Assembly (NCBI GenBank): GCA_019745755.1
Contig: JAIESS010000050.1
Location: forward strand, 1-16,037
Length of the DNA: 16,037 bases
Source: Alphaproteobacteria bacterium
Lineage (GTDB): Bacteria > Pseudomonadota > Alphaproteobacteria > Paracaedibacterales > JAKBAR01
Reading direction: 5' to 3'
This document shows, in pieces, positions 7,004-14,332 of the stretch. Below the pieces are notes generated by a model. That model was not told the origin of the DNA. It made no database searches and worked only from the letters and a program-made list of their open reading frames with translations. Positions within the stretch are counted from its first letter, which is position 1. Each line of letters starts with the position of its first letter. Both the position numbers and the translations under genes were made by a program.

Positions 7004-7980
7004 CATTACTTCGTTCCAATTTCATCGCATCGGTCTTTCAGGATTTTTATGAGGAGATCCTTCGCCAAAAAGAAAGAGCTCTTCGGGAAAGTGAAGACGG
7101 CAATGTTCATCTTTTCTCAAAAAAAGTGTCTCCAAAACAAGCTGACGACGAAGAAGGTGTTCTCGATGAGGGAAATCGTATCAGCTCCGATGCTATGGAT
7201 GGTAACAGCATAGACGTAGACGCGAATGATAATAATGCCGATCTCTCTACGGAAACCAATGATGAAGCTTTAGCTCAAGCGTATGGCGATGAAAGCCAAG
7301 AATCGTTTCAATTTGAAGGATCTATTGTTGAGAAAAACATCGAGCTTTGTCACAACATTCAACGAAAGCTCCGCATCATGCTGGAGGAGCAATCATTAAA
7401 AGCCTCCTATCAACTGGGAGAGTATGCTCAAACAAACTTTAGGGAAGCCCAATACCTCATGGCGGCCCTTGCGGATGAAACATTTTTGACCATTGCATGG
7501 CCTGGAAAAAAACAATGGCGCAAGCATATTTTAGAAACACAATTGTTTCACACACAAGTAGCGGGCGAGCTTTTTTTTAGTCGTCTTGACCTTCTTCTTG
7601 AGGCAGCGGATCCCACACGAAGCGATCTTGCTGTTGTTTATTTACTGTGTCTTAGTCTCGGTTTTCGCGGTAAATACAGGGATCTTGATGATGAAGGTAA
7701 AATTGATTTTTATAAAAAACGCCTTTACCACCTTATCAATAATCGCGAATCCGATCTTTATTCGCCGGGGCGTAAATATCTCTCAAACGCCTTGTACGAG
7801 CATAATATTTCTGTTCCCTTTTCAAAAGGACTCCCTGATGTGCGTCGTTGGCTGATGACATTTGCTGGGGTGGGGTGTGTCTATCTCTTTGTGACGTATG
7901 TTCTTTGGTACAAATTGGTACGGGATTTGGATGAAGCACTGCAGTTTATTTTTGATCAAGCACGGTTTTTACCCTTATGA
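7000..7980 (+). CDS. tssL: Type VI secretion system inner-membrane protein TssL (DotU/IcmH-like)
   Basis: The 326-residue product matches short TssL, a tail-anchored inner-membrane protein whose cytoplasmic hook binds TssK and TssM. Residues from about 110 to 270 form the DotU domain, with the expected ADETFLTIAWPGKKQW, HTQVAGELFFSRL and YLLCLSLGFRGKYRDL blocks. A single membrane segment lies at about residues 284-304 (from RRWLMTFAGVG), followed by a short tail of about 22 residues with no peptidoglycan-binding domain. An unusual strongly acidic, Asp/Glu/Asn-rich and probably disordered linker at about residues 49-104 separates a basic N-terminal helix (1-30) from the DotU domain, and this accounts for the extra length over typical short TssL (about 220-260). 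The gene overlaps tssK by 4 bases. Confidence 0.94.
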   Translation: MTLLRSNFIASVFQDFYEEILRQKERALRESEDGNVHLFSKKVSPKQADDEEGVLDEGNRISSDAMDGNSIDVDANDNNADLSTETNDEALAQAYGDESQESFQFEGSIVEKNIELCHNIQRKLRIMLEEQSLKASYQLGEYAQTNFREAQYLMAALADETFLTIAWPGKKQWRKHILETQLFHTQVAGELFFSRLDLLLEAADPTRSDLAVVYLLCLSLGFRGKYRDLDDEGKIDFYKKRLYHLINNRESDLYSPGRKYLSNALYEHNISVPFSKGLPDVRRWLMTFAGVGCVYLFVTYVLWYKLVRDLDEALQFIFDQARFLPL

Positions 7981-7991
7981 GAACAATCGAT

Positions 7992-8033
7992 ATGAAGCAA
8001 AAGCATAGTGTGAGGAGATGTAGTCTACGATGA
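7992..8033 (+). other. Thirteen-codon mini-ORF overlapping the tssM start
   Basis: Between tssL and tssM an ATG at 7992 opens a frame reading MKQKHSVRRCSLR and stops at TGA 8031-8033. That stop overlaps the tssM ATG (8030-8032) as ATGA. A GAGGAG motif at 8012-8017 lies inside it, 12 bases before the tssM start, which is rather long for direct initiation. A coupling leader is possible; chance is equally plausible. Confidence 0.25.
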
Positions 8034-11000
8034 GTGGTATCAGTCAATTCCTCTTTGAAAATGCACATATACTTATGTGGATTATTGGTCTTGCCATTGC
8101 GGGCTTTATTATTATGCTGTGTGTTGTGCTCATCACAAATCGCGCCGTGAAGAAAGCTGCAAAAGGTCCATCAAAACCGCTTCCTGAAAAAGTAATAACA
8201 CCGCCATCCTTAACGCGTATGCCTCCACCGGGCGGCAGGTTAACAGAATACCTCACAACCAAGGGTTTTTTCAGAGTGGGTGAGCTTGGTGTTTTATTTG
8301 TGCGCGCCATACAATTTTTGCGCACACATATTGGGGGACACGCACCTCTTTACCACCTCCCCTGGTATTTACTCATTGGCCCTGCGGATGCGGGCAAGTC
8401 GACCATGTTACGCAATTCCACATTAAAAATGCCCCTTGGTGAGCCTGATCTTGGTGGCTCTGGCAATCACGAAGTCAAATGGTGGTTTTTGAATCGAGGT
8501 GTTATTCTCGATGTCCGTGGTAATTTCTTTATTAATCGCCATGACAATAATGCGAATGAAGGGGGATGGCGTGGACTTCTGGGTCTTTTGGCACGGTACC
8601 GTTCAAAACGCCCCATTGATGGTATTATTTTAACCATTCCAAGTCATGAATTTACCGGTAAAAATGCCCTTTCAAGAGAAGCTCTTGTGGATAGAGCAAA
8701 AATTATTGCCCAAAAGCTGCATGCAACCCAAAACAGTCTAGGATTACAAATTCCTATTTATGTTGTCGTTTCAAAGGCTGATCTGATCCCAGGATTTAAA
8801 AGTTTTTGCCAAGAATTGCCTAAGGAAAATGCCACGAATATGCTTGGTTGGTCAAATCCTTATGCATTGTCATCAGCGTATAACCGAGCGTGGCTTGATC
8901 AGGCTTTTGGTTTCATAGGGCAACTCTTATCAAAGATTCGCCTTGAAATTATGGCGTCCCGCGAAGCTGTGACTACCCGTGATGGTATTTTTGTTTTACC
9001 GGGACAGTTGGAGCGTATCAAAGATAGCTTGGAAGTCTATATTGATCATATCTTTAAGGAGAGTTCTTATAACGAGGGACTCTTTCTAAGGGGTATTTAT
9101 TTCACCGGCGATGGTGCAAGCCATAGTGTTGTTGAGCGTCATACGACAGAGGATTTGCGTGAAGATGATGACACAATGTCCGAAGGGGATCGTGAAATTT
9201 ATTTTGTTGATGATCTTATTCAGCAAAAAATATTTTTCGAAGCAGGGCTTGCCCAACCTATACGGCAACGTGTGGCAAAGGCGAATCGCAATCTTCGCAT
9301 TGCAAAATATAGTACCGCGGCCCTTGTTACTGTGGGGACCTTTGGTCTTATGCAGACCTATCATAAGTTCAAGGAACAAAATGAGGATATTTTACCCGTC
9401 CTCAGTAAAATTAGCCTTGTGCTTAGCCAACTTCAAAATATCAAAGGAGCAGAGTCTACAGAAACCGTTGTGCTGTTTGATTCTTATGCAAAACAACTCA
9501 TTCAAATGATGCATACCCTATCGGAGAGTCATTTTTCCTCTATTTTTATTCCACCATCTTGGTTTAGCCCTATTCAAGATAATCTGAATTATTCCTTAAA
9601 GGTATCCTATAACCATATTATTTTGCGCACCATTTATATTGATCTTCTTTTGAAAGGGCGGGAACTCCTCTATCTACGTCCAACTCTTGGTGATCGTTCG
9701 ACAACACTGTCACAAGTTGTAACCCCCATTGAAAGTCCCGAGTTTACCCTTCTTCATAGCTATGTGTCACGTATGGCTGAGCTTGTTCGGATGGTAGGGC
9801 TTTTTAATGAGCTTTCTAAATCTAATGATATTGGCCCCCTTCGTGATCTGGTGCGGTTTACGTTTAAATCCGAACTTCCAAAATCATTTGAAGAAGAATT
9901 TCATAATTTTAGGCGCGTTCTTCGTGATGTTCCCTTTCCTCCTATTGATCTTGATCCCTATCAAAATCAAGCCCAAGAAACCCTTCGTATTATTTATACA
10001 CACTTTTTAGAGGGTGTTCTTTCAACAACGAGTCCGACGAGTTTGATTGGTCGTATGAATGGCTTTTTAACGCAATTTAGTCAAAAACAATCAGGTACTT
10101 TACCTGATATTCGAATGCTTCAAGGATTTGCGGGCGCCCTTGATGAAGCTGTGCCAAAACTGGGTGTTGCGGGTAAAACATGGATTGATGGTGATTATTT
10201 CGATCTTGGCCCTGATTTTGTGTCAACAATTGGCCTTGTGATGGACACACCATTACTGGGCAGTGCCGCCATGGCCAATGAGCTTGGCGGACAAACAGGT
10301 TTTGAATTTAATCGATTTAAAGCAGAGATGCTGCGTTTACTTCCTATTCTATCCGAGGAAATTTCTGTAAATCCTTTGGCTGACTTAAAATCACAACAAT
10401 ATCCATCCCTTGTCCTCGCAAATTTGCATAAAGGCCTTGCTCTTCTCTTTCGTGAGTCCTTCATGGGCATTCCCCCACAAAGTACACTTGTTACCGTTGT
10501 GCCAGAGAATAAGATTGCGTACTGGGACCCAAAGCTTATTGATGCAGCAGAGCAAATGGTGAAAAATTTTGAGCAGTTTAAGACAAAGAATCTGCTTACA
10601 CTACCCTCTATTCTTCGAGAAGTCGTTATTCTTATGGCTCAACAAAATCTGCAGGCCAATCTCATTGCAACCATTGGGCGAGCGCAAGCATTTCGTGATG
10701 CGCCCAAAGGTCTGCCTATCGGGGTTGCCGCAGAAGATGTTTTGCGAGAAAAAATTTTAAATGTGAAGGAAGTCGCACCAAAGTTTACTATTCTTCTTGA
10801 AGCCCTTAATAAAGGAGGTGCAGGGGAAACATTTGTTGCTCTACGTAATCTTATGGGGGATCTTGCTTACCGTCTTTTGGACAAGACAGAAAAAGCTGCT
10901 ATGAGCAATATGCCTTATGCGATTAAAGGCAATTCCTTTGATTGGTGGGATGGTAATCCAGGAGCTATCTATACAGCTTATAATGTGCGAGACATGGACG

Positions 11001-12301
11001 ACCTTCAACGCTACTTTGCCCTGCAACGCGACCGTATGAAGCATTGGGCCATGGATTTTGCCAAATATCTTGTGGATTTTTTATCAGCGGATATTATGGA
11101 GGAAGCCCAATTTAACCGTAATCTCGTTGATCGTTGGCGACGTATTATTGAGCAAATCATCCTTGCAGATCAAAAAAAGCCCGATACATCTATTGCTATT
11201 TTGGAAAATAGCCTTGTGGCCCTTAATGATCTAACAACAAAGAAATGTTTAGCGGAACTAAAACTCAAAGGGATTCGGGAATCATCGGGTGATTTTTTTG
11301 TTGCTGTGAATAATATGGTGCGCCGCGAAATGCGTTCCAAATGTGAGGTTACACTTCGCGCTCAAACTATTGACAATTATGGTAAGCTTTCAGATTTCTT
11401 CAATGAACGATTAAAGGGTAAATTCCCCTTTGTGGGCAATAATTTGAATGCTAATCAAGGGGAAGCTGAGCCTGAGGATCTTCGTGAATTTTTTACCATG
11501 TACAAAGAATTTGGAGATAGCCCTGCGGCTATTCTTACGCAAGTGGGTGAGCTTGGCAATAGGGCATCACAACCTCTATCTTTCTTAAGAAGTATGGAAA
11601 AAATAAAGGATTTCTTTGCAGAATTTCTTGCGAGCCAAGCTGATAATGATATCCCCGCTTTTGATATTTCGGTGGACTTTAGAGTGAATAAACAAAAAGA
11701 GCAAGCTGCAAATTATATTGTGGATTGGCTCTTTAAACCCAGCGATGAGACAGAAATAAGCCAACATGAAAAAGATCGTTCCAGCCGCTGGTCTTTTGGA
11801 AATCTTACACAGTTTGGTTTTAGATGGCCTGAAAGTGCGGGTGTTGCACCGACGTTGGACGAGGGCCAAAAATATATGAACGTGGAAGATCAAACAGCCA
11901 CATTTAACTTCAGTAGCCGTTGGTCCTTGCTTTGGATGATACGTGTGTATGGTCAACCAAAGCCATCGCAAACAGAGCCATCACCCTACTTAATGAAATT
12001 TGTTATCCCTCTCGGACCAGAGAAAAAAGCCGTGGTCTTTAACAGAGTTACTTTAAGGGCCCCAGCAAAAGGAAAAGTCCCTGGGCGCATTATGGATATT
12101 CCATCGTTCCCAACGGACGCACCAAGCCTATCCAATGAAGTTAAAGCTTTAGCCGAAACCCCTGTTCTTACTCAAGGAAAAATCATTCCCAAAGAACCTG
12201 ATTATGATGAGGAAAAGGATACAAAGAAACCATCTGCTAAGGATGATAAAAAAGACAAACCTGAGGATGCCAAAGGAAAAACGGATGATGGGGACACCTA
12301 G
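8030..12301 (+). CDS. tssM: Type VI secretion system membrane subunit TssM (IcmF)
   Basis: The 1423-residue product is the large inner-membrane channel component of the T6SS, spanning membrane and periplasm and joined to TssL. One membrane segment lies at about residues 13-37 (HILMWIIGLAIAGFIIML). The cytoplasmic NTPase domain follows: Walker A GPADAGKST at 117-125, DVRGNFF as the Walker B-like block, and VVVSKADL at about 245-252. A second membrane segment is at about 427-446 (YSTAALVTVGTFGLMQTY). The long periplasmic part contains the ImcF-related region and the beta-rich C-terminal domain (KFVIPLGPEKKAVVF). The last 35-40 residues are a Lys/Asp/Glu-rich tail. E. coli-type TssM has two membrane segments before the NTPase domain; only one is evident here. 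In other proteobacteria tssJ encodes the outer-membrane partner, and it is absent from this window. A GAGGAG motif precedes the start at long spacing. Confidence 0.96.
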   Translation: MSGISQFLFENAHILMWIIGLAIAGFIIMLCVVLITNRAVKKAAKGPSKPLPEKVITPPSLTRMPPPGGRLTEYLTTKGFFRVGELGVLFVRAIQFLRTHIGGHAPLYHLPWYLLIGPADAGKSTMLRNSTLKMPLGEPDLGGSGNHEVKWWFLNRGVILDVRGNFFINRHDNNANEGGWRGLLGLLARYRSKRPIDGIILTIPSHEFTGKNALSREALVDRAKIIAQKLHATQNSLGLQIPIYVVVSKADLIPGFKSFCQELPKENATNMLGWSNPYALSSAYNRAWLDQAFGFIGQLLSKIRLEIMASREAVTTRDGIFVLPGQLERIKDSLEVYIDHIFKESSYNEGLFLRGIYFTGDGASHSVVERHTTEDLREDDDTMSEGDREIYFVDDLIQQKIFFEAGLAQPIRQRVAKANRNLRIAKYSTAALVTVGTFGLMQTYHKFKEQNEDILPVLSKISLVLSQLQNIKGAESTETVVLFDSYAKQLIQMMHTLSESHFSSIFIPPSWFSPIQDNLNYSLKVSYNHIILRTIYIDLLLKGRELLYLRPTLGDRSTTLSQVVTPIESPEFTLLHSYVSRMAELVRMVGLFNELSKSNDIGPLRDLVRFTFKSELPKSFEEEFHNFRRVLRDVPFPPIDLDPYQNQAQETLRIIYTHFLEGVLSTTSPTSLIGRMNGFLTQFSQKQSGTLPDIRMLQGFAGALDEAVPKLGVAGKTWIDGDYFDLGPDFVSTIGLVMDTPLLGSAAMANELGGQTGFEFNRFKAEMLRLLPILSEEISVNPLADLKSQQYPSLVLANLHKGLALLFRESFMGIPPQSTLVTVVPENKIAYWDPKLIDAAEQMVKNFEQFKTKNLLTLPSILREVVILMAQQNLQANLIATIGRAQAFRDAPKGLPIGVAAEDVLREKILNVKEVAPKFTILLEALNKGGAGETFVALRNLMGDLAYRLLDKTEKAAMSNMPYAIKGNSFDWWDGNPGAIYTAYNVRDMDDLQRYFALQRDRMKHWAMDFAKYLVDFLSADIMEEAQFNRNLVDRWRRIIEQIILADQKKPDTSIAILENSLVALNDLTTKKCLAELKLKGIRESSGDFFVAVNNMVRREMRSKCEVTLRAQTIDNYGKLSDFFNERLKGKFPFVGNNLNANQGEAEPEDLREFFTMYKEFGDSPAAILTQVGELGNRASQPLSFLRSMEKIKDFFAEFLASQADNDIPAFDISVDFRVNKQKEQAANYIVDWLFKPSDETEISQHEKDRSSRWSFGNLTQFGFRWPESAGVAPTLDEGQKYMNVEDQTATFNFSSRWSLLWMIRVYGQPKPSQTEPSPYLMKFVIPLGPEKKAVVFNRVTLRAPAKGKVPGRIMDIPSFPTDAPSLSNEVKALAETPVLTQGKIIPKEPDYDEEKDTKKPSAKDDKKDKPEDAKGKTDDGDT

Positions 12302-12394
12302 TGTTGCAGAGCGTAAAAATTGGAGAGTTAAGAAGGCATGGGGTATGAGCTTTTCCTTTTTTATTTTTCGAGGAGTTCAAAAGCTACACCTTTC

Positions 12395-12424
12395 TTGATT
12401 TATAGCCCGTTCTTCGTGTAAACT
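12395..12424 (+). promoter_or_regulatory. Candidate promoter of trhO
   Basis: TTGATT (12395-12400) and an extended -10, TG-TAAACT (12417-12424), are 18 bases apart, giving a leader of roughly 30 bases before the ATG at 12463. Confidence 0.42.
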
Positions 12425-12462
12425 AACCTCCATAAAAACACTCTTATTTGTTGCCCTTTCAC

Positions 12463-13374
12463 ATGACACATATTGTTGTTGCTGCCTTGTATAAATTTGT
12501 TGACCTTCCTGACTGTCAAGATATTCAACCCATCTTGTTGGCAGAGTGTAAACGTCTTGGGGTTAGGGGAACACTTTTATTAGCAAAGGAAGGCATCAAC
12601 GGTACAGTTTCTAGCACCCGTGATGGTATTAACGGTTTGCTTGCGTGGTTTAATAAAGATACGCGTTTTCATAATCTTGAGTACAAGGAATCTCATGCGA
12701 CGGATCAACCCTTTTACCGTATGAAGGTCCGTATTAAAAAAGAAATCGTTACCCTTGGCGTTCCTGATGTTGATCCGAATGAGGCCGTTGGAACTTACGT
12801 GGAGGGCAAGGAATGGAATGCACTTCTCCAAGATCCAGATGTTATTGTTATCGATACGCGTAATGATTATGAATACGAAATTGGCACGTTTAAAAATGCT
12901 CTTGATCCAAAAACAAAGACTTTTCGTGAGTTTCCAGACTATGTGACAAAGAACCTTGACCCACAGAAAAATAAGCGCGTTGCAATGTTCTGTACGGGGG
13001 GGATTCGTTGTGAAAAAGCATCAAGTTATATGTTAAAACAGGGCTTTGAGAATGTGTATCACCTTAAGGGGGGTATTTTGAAGTATCTTGAAACCATGCC
13101 GAAGGAAGAGAGTCTTTGGGAGGGGGATTGTTTTGTTTTTGATCACAGAACAGCCGTAACACACGGTTTAGAGCTCGGTGAACATGATACATGTCATGGT
13201 TGCCGTACGCCTATTATGGCAGTGGATAAGGAATCGCTCCATTATCGCAAAGGTGTTCATTGTCCAAGATGTTATAATACTTTGACCCCTGAGAAGATAA
13301 AGGCTTTTGCCCATCGTCAAATGCAAATTGACCTGGCTAAACAGCGAGGTACACACCACTTAGGTGAGCGATAG
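12463..13374 (+). CDS. trhO: tRNA uridine(34) hydroxylase TrhO (YceA, rhodanese-like)
   Basis: The 303-residue product belongs to the TrhO/YceA family, which hydroxylates U34 of certain tRNAs (the first step to 5-(m)cmo5U) in the cytoplasm. The N-terminal acylphosphatase-like domain contains LLLAKEGINGTVS. The rhodanese domain has VIVIDTRNDYEYEIGTF and the active loop FCTGGIRCEKASSYML, with Cys177 as the presumed catalytic residue and Cys182 conserved, followed by VYHLKGGILKYLE. C244/C247 and C267/C270 form a CxxC pair likely to bind zinc. The ATG at 12463 gives the family start (MTHIVVAALYKF); an in-frame TTG at 12448 would add five residues without support. It lies 161 bases after tssM with its own promoter candidate, so it is probably not part of the T6SS operon. 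Confidence 0.96.
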   Translation: MTHIVVAALYKFVDLPDCQDIQPILLAECKRLGVRGTLLLAKEGINGTVSSTRDGINGLLAWFNKDTRFHNLEYKESHATDQPFYRMKVRIKKEIVTLGVPDVDPNEAVGTYVEGKEWNALLQDPDVIVIDTRNDYEYEIGTFKNALDPKTKTFREFPDYVTKNLDPQKNKRVAMFCTGGIRCEKASSYMLKQGFENVYHLKGGILKYLETMPKEESLWEGDCFVFDHRTAVTHGLELGEHDTCHGCRTPIMAVDKESLHYRKGVHCPRCYNTLTPEKIKAFAHRQMQIDLAKQRGTHHLGER

Positions 13375-13401
13375 AAAATAAATGAGGCTATTTTCTTAGT
13401 T
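13373..13401 (+). terminator. Weak terminator after trhO
   Basis: AGAAAATA (13373-13380) pairs with TATTTTCT (13389-13396) around an 8-base loop, starting in the trhO stop codon and followed by TAGTTTTT. The stem is all A/T but for one pair, so strength is doubtful. Confidence 0.45.
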
Positions 13402-13594
13402 TTTCATGTGTTGTATTCTTTTGTAAAAAGAATGGAGGGCTCTAAACATGTCAACTTTTCACCTTATCTAAAAGAGAAATTCTAAATGCTCGTTAAAAAA
13501 AGCCTGGACGTGAGTCTTTTGAAAAGCGTTCGTTAGAGGATTTTCTCAATCATGGGAAAATAAGAAAATCATAGCGTATTTCTTTTCCCTTAGA
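13402..13594. other. Intergenic stretch left of the IS, with a hairpin
   Basis: No gene is seen here. An imperfect hairpin spans 13554-13589 (GGGAAAA... paired with ...TTTTCCC, with further A/T pairing inside). A small 7-bp hairpin lies at 13415-13433. If the IS and one target copy are removed, the minus-strand gene to the right would stop at a TAA at about 13590-13592 and run straight into the 13554-13589 hairpin, which could be its original transcription end. Confidence 0.4.
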
Positions 13595-13602
13595 ATATTT
13601 TA
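13595..13602. repeat. Left copy of putative 8-bp target duplication
   Basis: ATATTTTA directly abuts the outer left IS end; ATATTATA at 14333-14340 abuts the right end. They agree at 7 of 8 positions, and 8 bp is the duplication length of the IS1595 family. The AT-rich context weakens the match. Confidence 0.45.
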
Positions 13603-14332
13603 GGGGGTGACGCCTAATAAATTTCGGGGCTGTCCTAGATAATTAGATTAACGTTCCCTGAACCCATTATTTCAGGTGACTTAGCTAGGTTTTTGGGTTG
13701 CTTCAATTAAAACGCCACTCGTACTCTTTCAAAAATAACTCAAAATGCTCCTTTAGCACACCGTTAAATTTGCGCATATGCCGTTTGTCTTGGTTCCAAA
13801 AATTTTCGATACCATTAATGTGATTTTTCTGATCAGCAAAAAGCTTTGAATGATTGATCCGATAATGGGGAATCCTTGGGTGTCCAGACTGTTGTAGGCG
13901 CCCCAGCAATCCGAATAAACGATGCTGTTAGGCAATTTTCTGCCTGATAATCGGCATCAGCGTTCCTGATTTAGCATCTGTAATGACGTGTGTATAGACT
14001 TTGCCTCCGCGTTTTAAAAGACCAAAAATCGGTACTTTCCCCGCAGCACTGCGCCCTCTTTTGCCCTTTTGAGTGCCTCCAAAATACGACTCATTCACCT
14101 CAATATTTCCACAAAATTGTTCCCTGCAATATTGCTGCTTTATGGCAATCTTCTCTCGCAATTCATGGAAAAATCTTACTGCGGTGAATACCCACTAAAT
14201 CAGCTTCCGTCTGAGTTGTCGACCCTGCAACAAAATATTTCATCAACTCCAACGGCTCTGAATGTGAGAGTGTATAATGCTTTATCTACATCTTTACATC
14301 CTATAACTTTTTAAAAGTTAGGAGTCAGCCCC
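13603..14332 (-). mobile_element. Degenerate IS1595-family insertion sequence (ISSod11-like)
   Basis: The right end, read inward, is GGGGCTGACTCCTAA (14332 to 14318). At the left there are two candidate ends: an outer GGGGGTGACGCCTAA (13603-13617), matching the right end at 13 of 15 positions and flanked by a near-perfect target duplication, and an inner GGGGCTGTCCTAGAT (13626-13640), which matches with a 2-base gap and has no duplication. The interior holds a broken transposase gene that fills the element, with its N-terminus at the right end. The size, about 700-730 bases, is at the small end for IS1595 elements. The element has inserted at the 3' end of the neighbouring large minus-strand gene. 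Confidence 0.82.
13703..14285 (-). pseudogene. IS1595-family transposase, frameshifted and catalytically dead
   Basis: Four fragments in order along the minus strand rebuild one ISXO2/IS1595-type transposase. (1) About 14285-14170, reading ELMKYFVAGSTTQTEADLV (helix-turn-helix region); no clear start codon is visible. (2) About 14168-13930, reading FHELREKIA, then IEVNESYFGG and KGKRGRSAAGKVPIFGLLKR. (3) About 13930-13870, reading NSIVYSDCWGAYNSLD. (4) About 13870-13703, reading HYRINHSKLFADQKNHINGI, ENFWNQDKRHMRKFNGV and ending LKEYEWRFN. The breaks are single-base shifts near 14168, 13930 and in the C-run near 13871. The family has VDES/VDET at the first catalytic position; here it is VNES (codon 14093-14095), so the first DDE residue is Asn. 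The second Asp (YSDCWGAY) and the Glu (GIENFW) remain. Read downstream of the stop, further stops interrupt the usual C-terminal extension. Confidence 0.88.

Noticed and set aside
12204..12398. A 64-codon frame overlapping the end of tssM
   Set aside because: It arises from the Lys/Asp-rich tail read out of frame and has no start signal or protein-like pattern.
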